Assembly: GCF_963924675.1 (NCBI RefSeq)
Contig: NC_089232.1
Span: forward strand, 54,209,229 to 54,273,228
Length of the DNA stretch: 64,000 nucleotides
From: Phocoena phocoena
Lineage: Eukaryota > Chordata > Mammalia > Artiodactyla > Phocoenidae
Direction of reading: 5' to 3'
A program made the position numbers and the translations under genes. Positions 35,251 through 46,504 of this stretch are shown piece after piece (position 1 is the first letter of the stretch; every line of letters begins with the position of its first letter). The notes under the pieces were generated by a model, which did not search any database, was not told the origin of the DNA, and was given only the letters and a program-made list of their open reading frames with translations.

Positions 35251-35397
35251 GAGATCTAAAATAGGAAGTCATCAAGGTGGTCACTGACTCCAAAGGTATA
35301 ATTAGGTGTCCAGAGACAGTGGGTGGGGTGAGGAGGGCTGCATCAGCAATGACCACTAGAAGAGACCCCATCTTCCATCTAGAACTTGAGCCTTATT

Positions 35398-35604
35398 ATT
35401 TGTGTGTGTGTGTGTGGTACGCAGGCCTCTCACTGTTGTGGCCTATCCCGTTGCAGAGCACAGGCTCCGGACACGCAGGCTCAGCGGCCATGGCTCAGGG
35501 GCCCAGCCGCTCCGTGGCATGTGGGATCTTCCCGGACCAGGGCACGAACCCGTGTCCCCTGCATCGGCAGGCGGACTCTCAACCACTGTGCCACCAGGGA
35601 AGCC
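35398..35604 (-). mobile_element. CHR-type SINE, short cetacean form, with (TG)n tail
   Basis: Perfect 13-bp TSD (cttgagccttatt) at 35,385-35,397 and 35,605-35,617. Reverse complement runs from 'gggcttccctggtggcacag' to 'gcgtacc'. Instead of poly(A), the tail is (CA)8-9, seen as (TG)n at 35,401-35,416. Confidence 0.96.
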
Positions 35605-35619
35605 CTTGAGCCTTATTTT

Positions 35620-36810
35620 GATCCCTAGACTGCTTATTCAAGGCCCCGATACCCTGCCTTCTGGCCAATTTCTCTCCCTGAAGGAAAACACACTCCTCTT
35701 GGTGGCCACATCCATTTGCTGATACCCTCCGTGAACATTCAGCTCTTCCAGAACTACATCTCTGCTGGATCTAATTCCTGCATGACTGCTGCTGCCTGGA
35801 ATCTCTCCATGCTACATACCATCCAAATAGGACACTACAGTACCACTATTTGCCCAAGCTTTCTTTTCCCTTTGGCCACTGTGTCTTGAATAGACCAAGC
35901 ACTCTTGTGGGGCCAGCCTCTGGAATCAGGTTAGTTCCTTCCAGCCCAAATCCCATACCCTAAGTGGGGTTTACTCTCCTTCCCTTATGGCCCAGGGCTG
36001 TGGCCTGATCCAGCATGCCTAACTTCACAGCCCATGGAACAGGAATGCTGGCTCCTGAAGATACTAAGACTGAGGCTGAAGCTGATGGAAGAAGCCTGGG
36101 GTGGGGGTGGGGCTCCTCAGTCTATCCAACTGCATGGAGCATGGGAAGAGGAAACACAGCAGAGGTGAACAGAATGGAAAAGTGGCACACCACTCTTTGC
36201 TCCCAAAGGAAACTTGCTGTCGAATACCTTAAATTAGAAGTCTCAGAAAAACGTGTTAGGGATCCCTGTTGCCCTGGCTGGCTTTGGGTGCGGTTCTTTC
36301 CAATAGAGGATGATTGGTGGAGTTTTTCAAGCCCTCTAATTCTCCTTGTGATAAGGTAGAATTAAAGCTGAAATGTGAGTTCATAAATTGCCTAGTTGGT
36401 GAATAATAGAGTCTAAATCTCCTCCAAAAAAGTTAAATACAAAATTATATTAAAATTCATAGCCATCTGCCAACAATGATCTAATTTGAAAACTGAATAC
36501 ATTAATTTTTAATCTTAGGTCAGCTTTCCCACTGCCACCTGTCCTTTCTTCACCACTTCCCCCATCAGACAGTCAATGTGTGCTTGGAGAACTCGAGACC
36601 GTTTTAAATATTAACTGGACCCACACATACCTAGGAAGATGAATCCATACACACGCCTTCTCTTCTTCCACCTATTATTACTAGTATAGTTGGTCATATA
36701 TTTCTAAATGTAGTTCTGGTTAAAAATAAATACAGAAGCAGAAAGCCAAGGCTGCATTTGAGGAAAAGATACAGTACCACTGTTTCAGCATCTGTGAGAG
36801 CATCTTTCTG
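35620..36810. other. No gene; no repeat family recognised
   Basis: Largely unique-looking sequence of moderate GC. A 114-codon frame at 36,015-36,359 has no motif, splice context or homologue that I recognise. Confidence 0.45.
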
Positions 36811-36828
36811 TTAAAAGTAGTGGTCACT

Positions 36829-37072
36829 CATATATACACTACCAAACGTAAGGTAGATAGCTGGTGGGAAGCAGCCGCATAGCACAGGGAGATCAGCTCG
36901 GTGCTTTGTGACCGCCTGGAGGGGTGGGATAGGGAGGGTGGGAGGGAGGGAGACACAAGAGGGAAGAGATATGGAAACATATGTATACGTATAACTGATT
37001 CACTTTGTTATAAAGCAGAAACTAACACACCATTGTAAAGCAATTATACTCCAATAAAGATGTAAAAAAAAA
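36829..37072 (+). mobile_element. Young 5'-truncated L1 (244 bp)
   Basis: Perfect 16-bp TSD (aaaagtagtggtcact) at 36,813-36,828 and 37,073-37,088. Starts 'catatatacactaccaaacg' and ends '...caattatactccaataaagatgt' plus A-tail. The 3' UTR has a G-run tract at 36,918-36,952. The clean TSD and low divergence indicate a recent insertion. Confidence 0.97.
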
Positions 37073-37089
37073 AAAAGTAGTGGTCACTG

Positions 37090-38455
37090 AGTTTGGGGAG
37101 AGATCCAGATGCTTCAAGGCTTTGTAGCATGTACTGTTTGACTTCCCTCCACAACTGCTCAGTTTGGGATGTAAAGAAAGTCTATAAGACAGGGTATAGG
37201 AATAGACACAGGCATGATAGACTCAGCCCAGTTATCACCAGGAAGCTGACGTGATCAAGCATCCTCCAAGAGCAGGCAGACCAGGGCTGAATCAGCTAAG
37301 TCAGGAAGCTGCTATCAGCATTTTGAGAGGCCAGCATACTTCAGGAAAGGAGCTCTTCTGATGGAGACCTTCTGCTGAATGAGCTCTTTTCTGGATGAAT
37401 TGAACCATGCATATGTTTTAGTGAGGTTTGCTCTCTTCAACATTGGTGTTCTCATCTTCTACGGCAAACCCACTCACGCTTGGGGACAGGTATACCAGGG
37501 TTCCATGTACTGGCAACAGCACAGACCCTTATAGAGAGGACTAGGGACAGGGCAATGGATCCTGGCGATATGATAGACCATGTTCAGTGAAAGCAGAAGC
37601 CAAAAGATGGTTGCTACTTGTTCCACGCCATTCTAAATAGACACCTGGATGGTTCACAGTCCAGGCATCCTAAAGGTCCTGGATCCAAAGGGCAGCTAGC
37701 AACAGCATAAAGCCAAAAAGGAGAAAACAGGTCCTAGAGGCCACCATCTGTAAATGCTGCCCACCAGTAGTTTTAAAAGCTACTGAATTTGTGTTCACCT
37801 CTGTTGGAACCAGTGATGCCCCTGGGACCTTCTGAAGAAACCAGTGTTGGCTGTTTAATAATATGTGATATGTGACTCAGGAAACAATAGTGATGAGGGT
37901 TCAAATATTTACTTTTACGTGGCTCCTAGCAAGAAGCCATAAAAAATGAGCTGGAGCTAGGTTCTTAAATGGAGATAAAAACCTCTGATGGAAGAATGAC
38001 CTGTTTTGGAAAAATAAAGCCGATGGTGGGAAACGGGCTATGCCTGTAGGCTGGAGTCTCCTTCTAGTAAGTCATGAGGTTGAGGGCATTCCAGGGCTGA
38101 AAACTCAGAATGTCAGCTAAATTTGGCCCCTGCAAAGAGAAATTAGGTCATAAGTGCGATACTTTTGACCAAAGGCACTGTAAAAGAGGAAATTTAAAGT
38201 AGTCACTAGTAAAAAAATTTTAAAAACCATTATTAACATCAGGAAAAACAAAAAGTAATAATGAAAAATAATAGTATACTACAATGCTCTGCTCTCCTTG
38301 CATGTGTATAATGATGTAAAAGCCAAATACTAATTTAACCAAAAATCATAATATATAATATGTAGGGAGAACTAGGGAGGTAAAACAGAGGGGATAGCTG
38401 AAAAGAGTGCTAAATCCTTATTTACCAAAACAGGAAGTTAATACATTTAAATTTG
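37090..38455. other. No gene; longest stretch without recognisable repeats
   Basis: About 1.3 kb in which I recognise no repeat family and no open frame above 60 codons. 38,160-38,400 is AT-rich. Could be unique or conserved noncoding sequence. Confidence 0.5.
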
Positions 38456-38463
38456 TTGAACCA

Positions 38464-38653
38464 GGGACTTCCCTGGTGGTCCAGTGGCTAAGAATCCGTG
38501 CTCCCAATGCATGGGGCCTGGGTTCGATCTCTGGTCAGGGAGCTAGATCCCACAGGCTGCAACCAGAGATCCCACACGTGACAACAAAGATCCTGCCTGC
38601 CGCAACTAAGACCCTGCACAGCCAAATAAATAAATAAATAAAATAAAATAAAA
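38464..38653 (+). mobile_element. CHR-1-like SINE
   Basis: 'gggacttccctggtggtccagtgg' to 'gaccctgcacagcc' plus (AAAT)n tail. An 11-bp TSD (ttgttgaacca) lies at 38,453-38,463 and 38,654-38,664. Confidence 0.96.
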
Positions 38654-38669
38654 TTGTTGAACCAAAAGA

Positions 38670-39080
38670 GAATAGCACATGCATATTATTTTAAATATAG
38701 CAATGTGTGAATGCCAGAAGAAATAAGACTAGGAGGGGTGGGAAGGAATGAGGAAACAAACTGCTGAATTTCATGAGTCTTTTAAGGCTATTTGATTTTT
38801 TAAATTATGTGGATGTGCTCTTTAAAACAATTTTTAAGTGGTCTTTCTCCAAAGGACAAGACGGAAAAGAACATCTTTACAGTCAAAAGTATGTTGAAAA
38901 AGCAAATTACTTCAAGCTCCAAATGCAGTTGATAAAACAGGAAAGCGTTAGTAAGTAAGAGTAAGGCCTATGGCACTCTTCACAGTTTGATAACAGTTAA
39001 GTTTAATAATAAGAGGACTTAATTTGTACCTAGATCTTACATGATTTTAAACCTTGTTATTGCTTATCTATTATAATATT
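38670..39080. other. No gene; no repeat family recognised
   Basis: AT-rich, unassigned. Confidence 0.5.
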
Positions 39081-39092
39081 TATGATAGAATT

Positions 39093-39449
39093 TTTTTTCT
39101 TTTTTTGGCTGCTTTGGGTCTTCGGTGCTGCACATGGGCTTCCTCTAGTTGTGGTGAGTGGGAGCTAATCTTCCTTGTGGTGCACGGGCTTCTCATTGTG
39201 GTGGCTTCTCTTGTTGCAGAGCACGGGCTCTAGGCACGCAGGCTTCAGTAGTTGCAGCACGCAGGCTCAGTAGTTGCGGCACACGGGCTCAATAGTTGTT
39301 ACTTGCAGGCTCTAGAGTGCGGACTCAGTAGTTGTGGCACACGAGCTTAGTTGCTCTGCGGCATGTGGGATCTTCCCGGACCAGGCATTGAACCTGTGTC
39401 CCCTGCTTTGGCAGGTGGATTCTTAACAACTGTGCCACCACGGAAGTCC
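39093..39449 (-). mobile_element. CHR-type SINE (long form)
   Basis: TSD 'ta[t/c]gatagaatt' at 39,081-39,092 and 39,450-39,461. Poly(T) with one C, then 'ggctgctttgggtcttc' through 'gtgccaccacggaagtcc'. More diverged than other copies. Confidence 0.95.
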
Positions 39450-39840
39450 TACGATAGAATTAATTAAAACTTCCTTTAAAAAGAGGTAGTTTGGGGACAG
39501 GAACATACTGAGTGGATCATGTTCTGTATACCTACTTCTTTATCCACACAGGAAGAACTCCTAACTAGTGGGTCTGCACATCCATAAACATCATTGTTAT
39601 TCATCAAGTACCAGCTACCTGAAGAGCAAGCGTATTGACTAGGAGGAATTGATCACCTTCTGTAAGACTTGAGACCATGACTGTCATGGATTTAATCTGT
39701 TTCTTTATTCCGAGCACTATTTCAGAAATGCTAAATGTAAAGGAATCTGTCCAAATATATCTTGGTGGCAGGTAACACCACTGAAGTAAAAATGCGGTCG
39801 AATGGATAACCAGTGTTGAGTGAACCTTCACCCTTTAACG

Positions 39841-40002
39841 CAGGGTGTCAAACTCAGTACTATTAACATTTTGGGTCAGATAGTTCTTTGTGGTAGGGGT
39901 CTAAACTGTGCATTGCAGGATGTTTAGCAGCATCCCCGGCCTCACACACTAGATGCCAGCAGCATCCCTCCTCCCCAGTTGTGACAACCAAAAAGTGTCT
40001 CC
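39841..40002 (-). mobile_element. MER5A-like element, truncated
   Basis: 'cagggtgtcaaactcagtactattaacattttgggtcagatagttctttgtgg', 'cattgcaggatgtttagcagcatccccggcctc', 'gttgtgacaaccaaaaagtgtctcc' follow MER5A. The terminal repeat at the right is missing. Confidence 0.88.
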
Positions 40003-40009
40003 TGTAGCT

Positions 40010-40890
40010 CATCAAAGATTTAGGCTTAGTCTATGTTATTAACTCTGCAGCAAAGAACATCTAAACAGTGATTAAAATTTATTATACCACTCTGCATCTG
40101 ATAACTGAGACATGTGAAGTGAGAAGAGGTTCTCCCTAAAGTATAATTAGGTTATGTAAATTACCTAAGTATTTTAAAATCTGGAATAAAACTGAAAATG
40201 AAAAGAATCCCATCATGACATCCTGACACACTGGTTAGGTCTTTCTCCAGGGAGGGGAATCTTTCTCCCAACATCTTCATAATCTCTGCTTCAGTTGAGT
40301 TTGCTTCAGCTTTCAAAAAACCTGGGGCAGAACCCATCAGGGTTTTCAGTGAGCAAAAGGCACTCCCGTGAGGCCCTGGCCAGAATGAGGAGGACTGGAT
40401 CTGGGACATAAATAGCTGCTTCATCATCAAAGCCTCCTGCCCAAGAGAAGGCTTTCATGAGAACTCGGGCTCATTGTGTGAAAATTCAGATGACTGAACT
40501 ATAATTAGCTTGATTAGTCAACATTTTAATTCATAGGTTTCTGGCTTTGACGTGCTCCTTTCTCACAGAATTAAAGCTAATAATTCTGGAATCGTAATTG
40601 GGAGCTGAGTGCCAGCTTGAAGCTTGGGGAGCTCCCTCGCTTCCTTGGCAAGCCCTGCTTCCAAGACTGCTGCTTCTTGGCCATGAATGAACCTGACCCA
40701 GGCACCTCTGCCTTGCTTCAGAGGACATTCCCCGAACACCTCCTCTCTGTGAGTGAAGGCCTCTAGCATTTAGGTTCTACATTTGCAGTGGTTGACATTA
40801 AACCGTCATGTCAGTGCCTCCAAAGCCTCCACACATAATAGGAAGATGACTTTTTTGGGATGTTGCTAAACAAACAATGGAGCAGAGGAC
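40010..40890. other. No gene; no repeat family recognised
   Basis: A minus-strand frame of 89 codons (40,161-40,430) and two overlapping ones at 40,531-40,769 lack motifs. Nothing else seen. Confidence 0.45.
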
Positions 40891-40899
40891 TGGCTGGTT

Positions 40900-41330
40900 G
40901 TCTAGACAATAACCATCCTTCCTGCTTCAGGAATAAAATCTGACTGAAACAACCAGCTGTGGTGATTGTCTTCTTGGTCAAACATAAGCACATAAAATCA
41001 TTCTGGTCAATGAGATATGATGATAAGTCTGCTGAGGGAATTCTCAGAAAGATTTCCTTGCATAAAAAGGCATATGAAGAGACAGTCCTCTTCTGCTATT
41101 GGATGCTGTTGTGTTTCCATGTGACACCTAGAACTGTGCCCACCATCTTAAAATCATGAGGAAGACTGTTTGCAGACAAGGCAGACAGGCTGGGGCTTCA
41201 GAACAGAGAAATGGAAGAATGTGTGGCCTCTCTGACATTGTTGAGCTATGGATCAGCCATCCCTGAAGCTACCTCTGGATTTCTTAAGTAGATGATAAAT
41301 CTTCCTTATTGGTGCTAATCTCTTGGGACT
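40900..41330 (+). mobile_element. Probable MaLR-like LTR
   Basis: 'catgtgacacctagaactgtgcccaccatcttaaaatcatgagg', 'cattgttgagctatggatcagccatccctgaagctacctctgg' and 'agatgataaatcttccttattgg' follow an old LTR also seen at 54,150-54,640. Confidence 0.5.
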
Positions 41331-41527
41331 AAGCTCTGGTCCCAAGTCCAATCCAGTTTGCTCAAGAGAGGACTGATTCTGGTAAAGGTTTGGAAAGTGT
41401 TGTAGACTGGATTTAATTTTCTGGAGACACTGCAGGACATGGATGGGGAAGGGTGGGGGTTTCTTCTGCCCAGGACCCTATCAGGGCACTGCCTCTCCTT
41501 ATATGTCCATGTCCAAGAAGATGAATA

Positions 41528-41746
41528 GGGCTTCCCTGGTGGCGCAGCGGTTGAGAGTCCGCCTGCCAATGCAGGGAACACGGGTTCGTGCCCCGGTTCG
41601 GGAAGATCCCACATGCCGCAGAGCGGCTGGGCCCGTGAGCCATGGCCGCTGAGCCTGTGTGTCCGGAGCCTGTGCTCCGAAACGGGAGAGGCCACAACAG
41701 TGAGAGGCCCGCGTACTGAAAAAAAAAAAAAAAAAAAAAAAAAAAA
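41528..41746 (+). mobile_element. CHR-type SINE, short cetacean form, A28 tail
   Basis: 'gggcttccctggtggcgcagcgg' to 'gaggcccgcgtactg' and 28 A. Short TSD atgaata at 41,521-41,527 and 41,748-41,754. The minus-strand reading gives frames of 104, 164 and 180 codons that are only SINE sequence. Confidence 0.96.
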
Positions 41747-42063
41747 CATGAATAAATCCCATTCCTTCCTTCCCTTGTAAAACAGGAATAATAAGGGCCA
41801 GTGGACCATACAAATGCAGAGATGAATGTCAGCATCTGACTGCTGGGAGCTCCCAGGGCTGCGAGGTCAGACAGACTAGAGGTCATTCTTGCACCGACTC
41901 CAGTGTTTCCCCTTGGCTCCCCATCTTTTCTCCAATTCCCATCAGCCTCGTGCATCTAATGGTTACTGAAGACGGAATTTTCTTCACATTTCCTGAGGCA
42001 CTGTGAAGAACCGATAAATGAGCTAATCTCTGCACACCATACACCCCGAGAGCTCTCGGGTAG

Positions 42064-42228
42064 CAAGCTTGCTGCCACTGCACGCTGACAAACTTGGAGT
42101 GGAAGGTGGAGATCCAGGAGAGACCCACGGAAGCCGAGGCAGGAAGATATGTCGACATGAAGAGCGTCATCTCACGGGGCCAAATGCGGCTGCGAGCCAA
42201 GGACGATGGTAAGCTGACCATTAGCTGA
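42064..42228 (+). other. Exon-like open segment, unidentified (54 codons)
   Basis: Opens after a TAG at 42,061-42,063 and ends at TGA 42,226-42,228. It reads '...LTNLEWKVEIQERPTEAEA...' and ends 'RLRAKDDGKLTIS'. Nine CpGs in 165 bp, compared with CpG-poor flanks, and charged, balanced composition look like coding sequence. The start sits after an acceptor-like 'ctcgggtag' and a donor-like 'gatggtaagc' occurs at 42,205-42,214, so it could be an internal exon or a last exon. There is no start codon before the conserved-looking part. I do not recognise the protein. An antisense frame of 116 codons (42,233-41,883) covers the same bases. Chance or an old pseudogene remain possible. Confidence 0.25.
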
Positions 42229-42234
42229 AGCAAT

Positions 42235-42880
42235 GTGGAGCTTACTGGATGACCATGAGAAGAGAGGTTTGGGGGAGCGGTAGGGAGTGCAATGCCAATG
42301 GATTGTGCCGAAGAGAGAACAGGAGGGGAAGAAGTATCTACAGACAGCTCTTTGAACTTTTACTGTAAATGGAATCAGAGAAATGGAATCGGATATGAAA
42401 TCAGAGGAGAGCTTCAGATAGGAGATATTAGAGCATCTTTATATACCTATGGGAACAGTCCTTTAGAGACAGAGAAATTGACAGTGCAGGAGAGAAAAGT
42501 GATATTTACAGAAGGGAAGCTTTTGGGAAGGGGAGAAGAAGAAGGTTCTTCATTCTCTTAGTGTGAGATCTTTCTAGTAACTTTATTTGCTCTGCTTCTG
42601 ATGGACATCTGCTCTGTGTGCTCTTAAGTAGCAGTCTTATCCAGGACAGAGCCAAGAGGTACTGATTGGAAGGGTTCCATGCTCTGAGTCTCCTTTGGGA
42701 TTCCATATTTCTCCCAGGATCCCAGCTATGGCAATCTGCTTCACACAGTTCGCTTCCTGATTTCCCACTGCATCATTTCCAAGGGCTGGGGATGATGAAT
42801 CTGACCTGAATTTCTCAAAGGTCGAAAAATTCATTCCTGAGCTCCTTTAATGTGGGACAGACATTACATTTATCGAGTAA
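42235..42880. other. No gene; no repeat family recognised
   Basis: Frames of 65-89 codons occur but without motifs. Confidence 0.45.
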
Positions 42881-42884
42881 TTTA

Positions 42885-43015
42885 CCGTTAAGAACACACC
42901 TTATAGATGGGGAAACTGAGGCATGGAAATGTTAAATGACCTGCCAGAGGTCATACACGTGGTAAGGGGAAGAGCTGGGACTTGAACCCAGACAGTACAG
43001 CAATGGGAGCCCCTC
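42885..43015 (-). mobile_element. MIR fragment
   Basis: 'agatggggaaactgaggcatggaaatgttaaatgacctgccagaggtcatacacgtggtaagg...gggacttgaacccag' is reverse MIR. Confidence 0.88.
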
Positions 43016-43019
43016 TCCT

Positions 43020-43735
43020 TATCTTCCCCACACATTCTGCTTCCTCCCTTTAGCTCTTCTGCCAGAAGGCCTAGTATTCCTTAAACCAACAGAACTGCTT
43101 GTGGTCTGTCTTGACTCAGGAAGCCCGTAGTTTTGGGGGTAACCTCCCTCTGCAGTGCCACACACACACACACACAAACATTCTGAAGCCTTTCAAATGA
43201 CAGGTCTTGATTCACCTGCAACTGTCCTATACCCATGAGGAATGCTGCCCACAAGGGGACAGGGGCCTCTGAGCTGCTGCTTTCCTGACTTCCTATTTAT
43301 ATCAGGCCAGACCTGGGCAGGAAACAGATGGCAACTCAAATTGGGTAATTTGAGGAGAGTGTTGAATAAAGGGGCTATTTACAAAGGTGTGGGCAGGATG
43401 TAGGGAAACCACAGAGGTAGCGCAATAAGTAACAGCTACTTGACCACCCCTAGGCCTGAAGTGGGGAGCAGAGATGCGGTCACCAGAACCTGGAGAGAGT
43501 GCCCTGTGTGATTAGAGCCACCTGATAAGAGCTCTGACCATGCGTCAAGGGACACAGCCCTCCTACAGGTGCTTCCCCCTCCCTCTGCCCTCCTGCCTGA
43601 GATACCCACTGGTAAACCCAACTAGAAGCCTAAGGGTAAGGGAGCCCATTGATATGGTTTGCAGCACAGAGCAGGGTGGAGAATGGTGGAGAGTGACCTA
43701 AGAGGGCAAACAGAAGTTTCTAGCATACTATGTAG
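43020..43735. other. No gene; no repeat family recognised
   Basis: Moderate GC, a short (CA)n at 43,160-43,176, nothing else recognised. Confidence 0.45.
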
Positions 43736-43739
43736 AGAG

Positions 43740-43985
43740 ATGGTAAAGAGAATGGCTCTGGAGCCAGGCTGTGTGGGTTCAAGTGACAGCTGCCTGTTAC
43801 TTACAGGCAAGTGACTGTGAGCAAGTTACTTCATCTCTCCAGGCATCAGTATCCTCAACCGTAAAGGGGGGATAACACCAGCCTCACAGACTTGTAGTGA
43901 GGGTTAACGCTTAGTTCATCTCTTTTAGAGGTAACATAGGTAAAGCACTTAACATACAGTAGGCACTCACTAAATGCTGGTTTCT
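43740..43985 (+). mobile_element. MIR, nearly complete
   Basis: 'gagaatggctctggagccaggctgtgtgggttcaag', 'gttacttcatctctccaggcatcagtatcctcaaccgtaaagggg', 'cagtaggcactcactaaatgctgg'. Confidence 0.92.
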
Positions 43986-44214
43986 TTCTTCTCTCACCTC
44001 CTTCAGGTAAATGTGTGGGGATGCGATCCTATACTTGGTATGTGGCATTATAATATACACTCAATAAATATTGCTTGATTGATGATTGAAGGGCCCTTTT
44101 CTTCCTTGGAGGTCTCAGAACATCCTGCAAGTGACACGTCCACTTGGTCCTTGGAAGCTGCAGCAGTTACTGTGGCTTACAAAGTTCTTGCTTCCTATAT
44201 GGGAAAGGAATCTG

Positions 44215-44345
44215 AAAAAGAATGGATATATGTATATTTATAACTGAGTCATTTTGCTGTATACCTGAAACTAACACAACATTGTAAATCCACTATACTC
44301 CAATGTGAAATAAACATTAAAATAAATTAATTAAAATGCATACAA
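44215..44345 (+). mobile_element. 5'-truncated L1 3' end
   Basis: 'gaaaaagaatggatatatgtatatttataactgagtcattttgctgtatacctgaaactaacacaacattgtaaatccactatactccaa' and an A-rich end. Confidence 0.92.
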
Positions 44346-44349
44346 AATC

Positions 44350-45075
44350 TTAAAAACAAAAGTTCCTCCTGACATGATTCTGTCTCCATTCCTCAACTGT
44401 TAGAAGGTTACTAGGGCATTTGCCCTATAATGTATTAAGTTGTACATTTGTTTTATGCTGTTGTCTGTATTTGTTTTATAAACAATTAAAAAGTTTTTAA
44501 AAATCTTTTAACATTTTTATATAACTGTAAAAAATTTTAAATTTTCATTGTTTGCTTTCTCTTCATTTGCTCCTCCCTGCGATTAGGATGGATCTGAATT
44601 ATCACCAAATTCTTAACACAAGGCATTTAAAAAGGTGATTTTACTGGTGATAAGTGGACCTGGGGCAACTTATGTCTTCCTAGCCACAGATTTCTTCCTA
44701 TCCACAAGTGTGAGAAACTGAAGCTGGATCTAAATGCTTGCCCTGGATGTATACCGGGAGGTTTACATGATTCTTGTTGACTGGCTCCAAATCCCTGATC
44801 TTAGATGCCCTGTTTGACCCTGAGCAAGCAGCTTCCTGCTTCTCCCTCTCTCGGCCTCCTTAGGACCTCCAAGTGCCTGGAGTGGGGGGCTCCTGTTCTC
44901 CACCAAGCATCTCTGCCTTTGTTGCCAGGCCCTGTCCCCAGCACCACCCTCAAGTAGACGCCAAAGCGGAGGAATGTTTTTCCGAGCCATTTACCTGGCA
45001 TTCTCCCTTTCTATTGCTCTGTCTCTTTCAATTCTTCTTTCATTATGCGCTTTCAAACCGGAACAAAAAACTCCC
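44350..45075. other. No gene; no repeat family recognised
   Basis: AT-rich to 44,550, then mixed. Overlapping frames at 44,763-45,145 on both strands are GC-driven. Confidence 0.45.
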
Positions 45076-45079
45076 TATG

Positions 45080-45210
45080 ACTATAAACTCTACTAGACTT
45101 GAAGTTCCACAGTGGCAGGAACCATGTTTTTTCATGTCTTTATAACCTATATAGCCTGTCTGAGTAGTTGACACAGATTAGGAGCTCAAGAAATGGTTGT
45201 TGAATGGAAC
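45080..45210 (+). mobile_element. L2 3' end
   Basis: 'ctctactagacttgaagttccacagtggcaggaaccatg...cacagattaggagctcaagaaatggttgttgaatgg'. Confidence 0.85.
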
Positions 45211-45214
45211 CGAA

Positions 45215-46315
45215 TTGACTTTTCCTTCCCTTCCTGGCTGCATGAAAACTATCTATTTCTCCAGGCCAGCGTGATTACTCTGCTGGATTGCACACTGCTT
45301 GAGGGAGAGGGACTTTGCCCTCTCTGGTAGTTGGTTTTCTGCGGCAGCGGCAGCAGCAGCAGGAGTGTGTAAAAGGATGAGTGAGATAGGAGGTGGTTGG
45401 GGAAAACAGGTACTTAAGAAACTTGGAGGCCCGTTTATTTTTTACATTACTCTATAGATTTTCTTTCTTTCCCTTAGCGTAAGATGCATCTACTCTCTTC
45501 TTGTAAGGGATTAAGGAATTCTATTCATTTATTTTACCTCTTGTACAGTCACAGACAAACTCCCAGTTCCTTCCATCCCCTACCCACCAAAGCTGGTACA
45601 GAAAGAGCAGAGATCCCAGGGCTTCTGAAGGTCTTACTTTTGCAAAACACACACAGAACTTGGACATGAGAGAGTGAGCTAGGCCATTCAGCTCCTCTGT
45701 GCCTCACCTTTCCTCACCAGTAGCTGGGTAGCGTAGAAGTAATAAATAAGGAGTAATAAGTGAGGCTTGTTGTTAGGATGAAAAGCTCCAGCCCATGAAA
45801 CTTGTGATTCATAACAATGAGATATTCAGATCCAATTTCTGGGTGAAGGCAACTGAAATAGGAGCCTCCCAGTCCCTGAGCTTCAAGGCGTCTCCCCACA
45901 ATGTATCAGGACACAAATTGACCAAATCAGCCGTTTTCCTTATTTCTCCAAGTTCCAAAGTCCAAATGCTTTCCTGCTGAGTAGTTATTTTACAAGGAGG
46001 AAGGGGAAGTAAAAAGGCAGATTCTGTCTGAGGGCTCTCAGCTGGCTTTGGCGATGACTCCCCTCTGTCCCTAGTTAACGCCACCCTCGTTCGGCTCCAA
46101 AACTACAGTGACCCCAAAACAAGTCCATACCACAGACCAACGTGCTGCTTTCCCATCTCCTAAAGATGAAATTCCAAGTTTTTGCAAATAAATACTCCCC
46201 GCAGCAAAATCTCACTGTCAAGAAGGACATCATCCTTGTCCCGAAGCCCACAAGAAGGGCCTTTTGCCAAAATGAATGGGAAATCATTGGCCCAATTAAC
46301 ATCCTGTGATCTTAG
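45215..46315. other. No gene; possible unique sequence next to CpG-rich patch
   Basis: Contains a short (GGC/GCA)n at 45,341-45,362 but no repeat family that I recognise. It leads into the CpG-dense patch at 46,320. Confidence 0.45.
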
Positions 46316-46319
46316 ATCT

Positions 46320-46500
46320 AAAAATGACCCGGAGCCGGGTAAACAAGGTGACGTAAGCGGCTGGGCCGGGAGTAGCTCTCTACTGCCACCTGGAGGACAG
46401 CGTCCTCAATGGCGCGGAGGCTCCGTGCTGCGGGAAAGTGGTCCTCAGCCGGTGGAAGGAACCGGTGAAAACGGGAGCGAGCTGTAGAGACGCGGGCAGG
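46320..46500. promoter_or_regulatory. CpG-dense patch with CRE and CTCF-like motif
   Basis: I count 16 CpGs in 180 bp, while flanking kilobases have few. A CRE-type 'tgacgtaa' is at 46,349-46,356. 'ctgccacctggagg' at 46,383-46,396 matches the reverse CTCF core except for one position. No TATA box. Pattern of a small unmethylated element such as an enhancer, insulator or minor promoter. Function is inferred only. Confidence 0.45.
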
Positions 46501-46504
46501 GGAA

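Noticed and set aside
41413..41955. Minus-strand frame of 180 codons (and 164 and 104 in other frames)
   Set aside because: It consists of the antisense of a CHR SINE plus a run of Phe from its A-tail. Open in three frames, so not coding.
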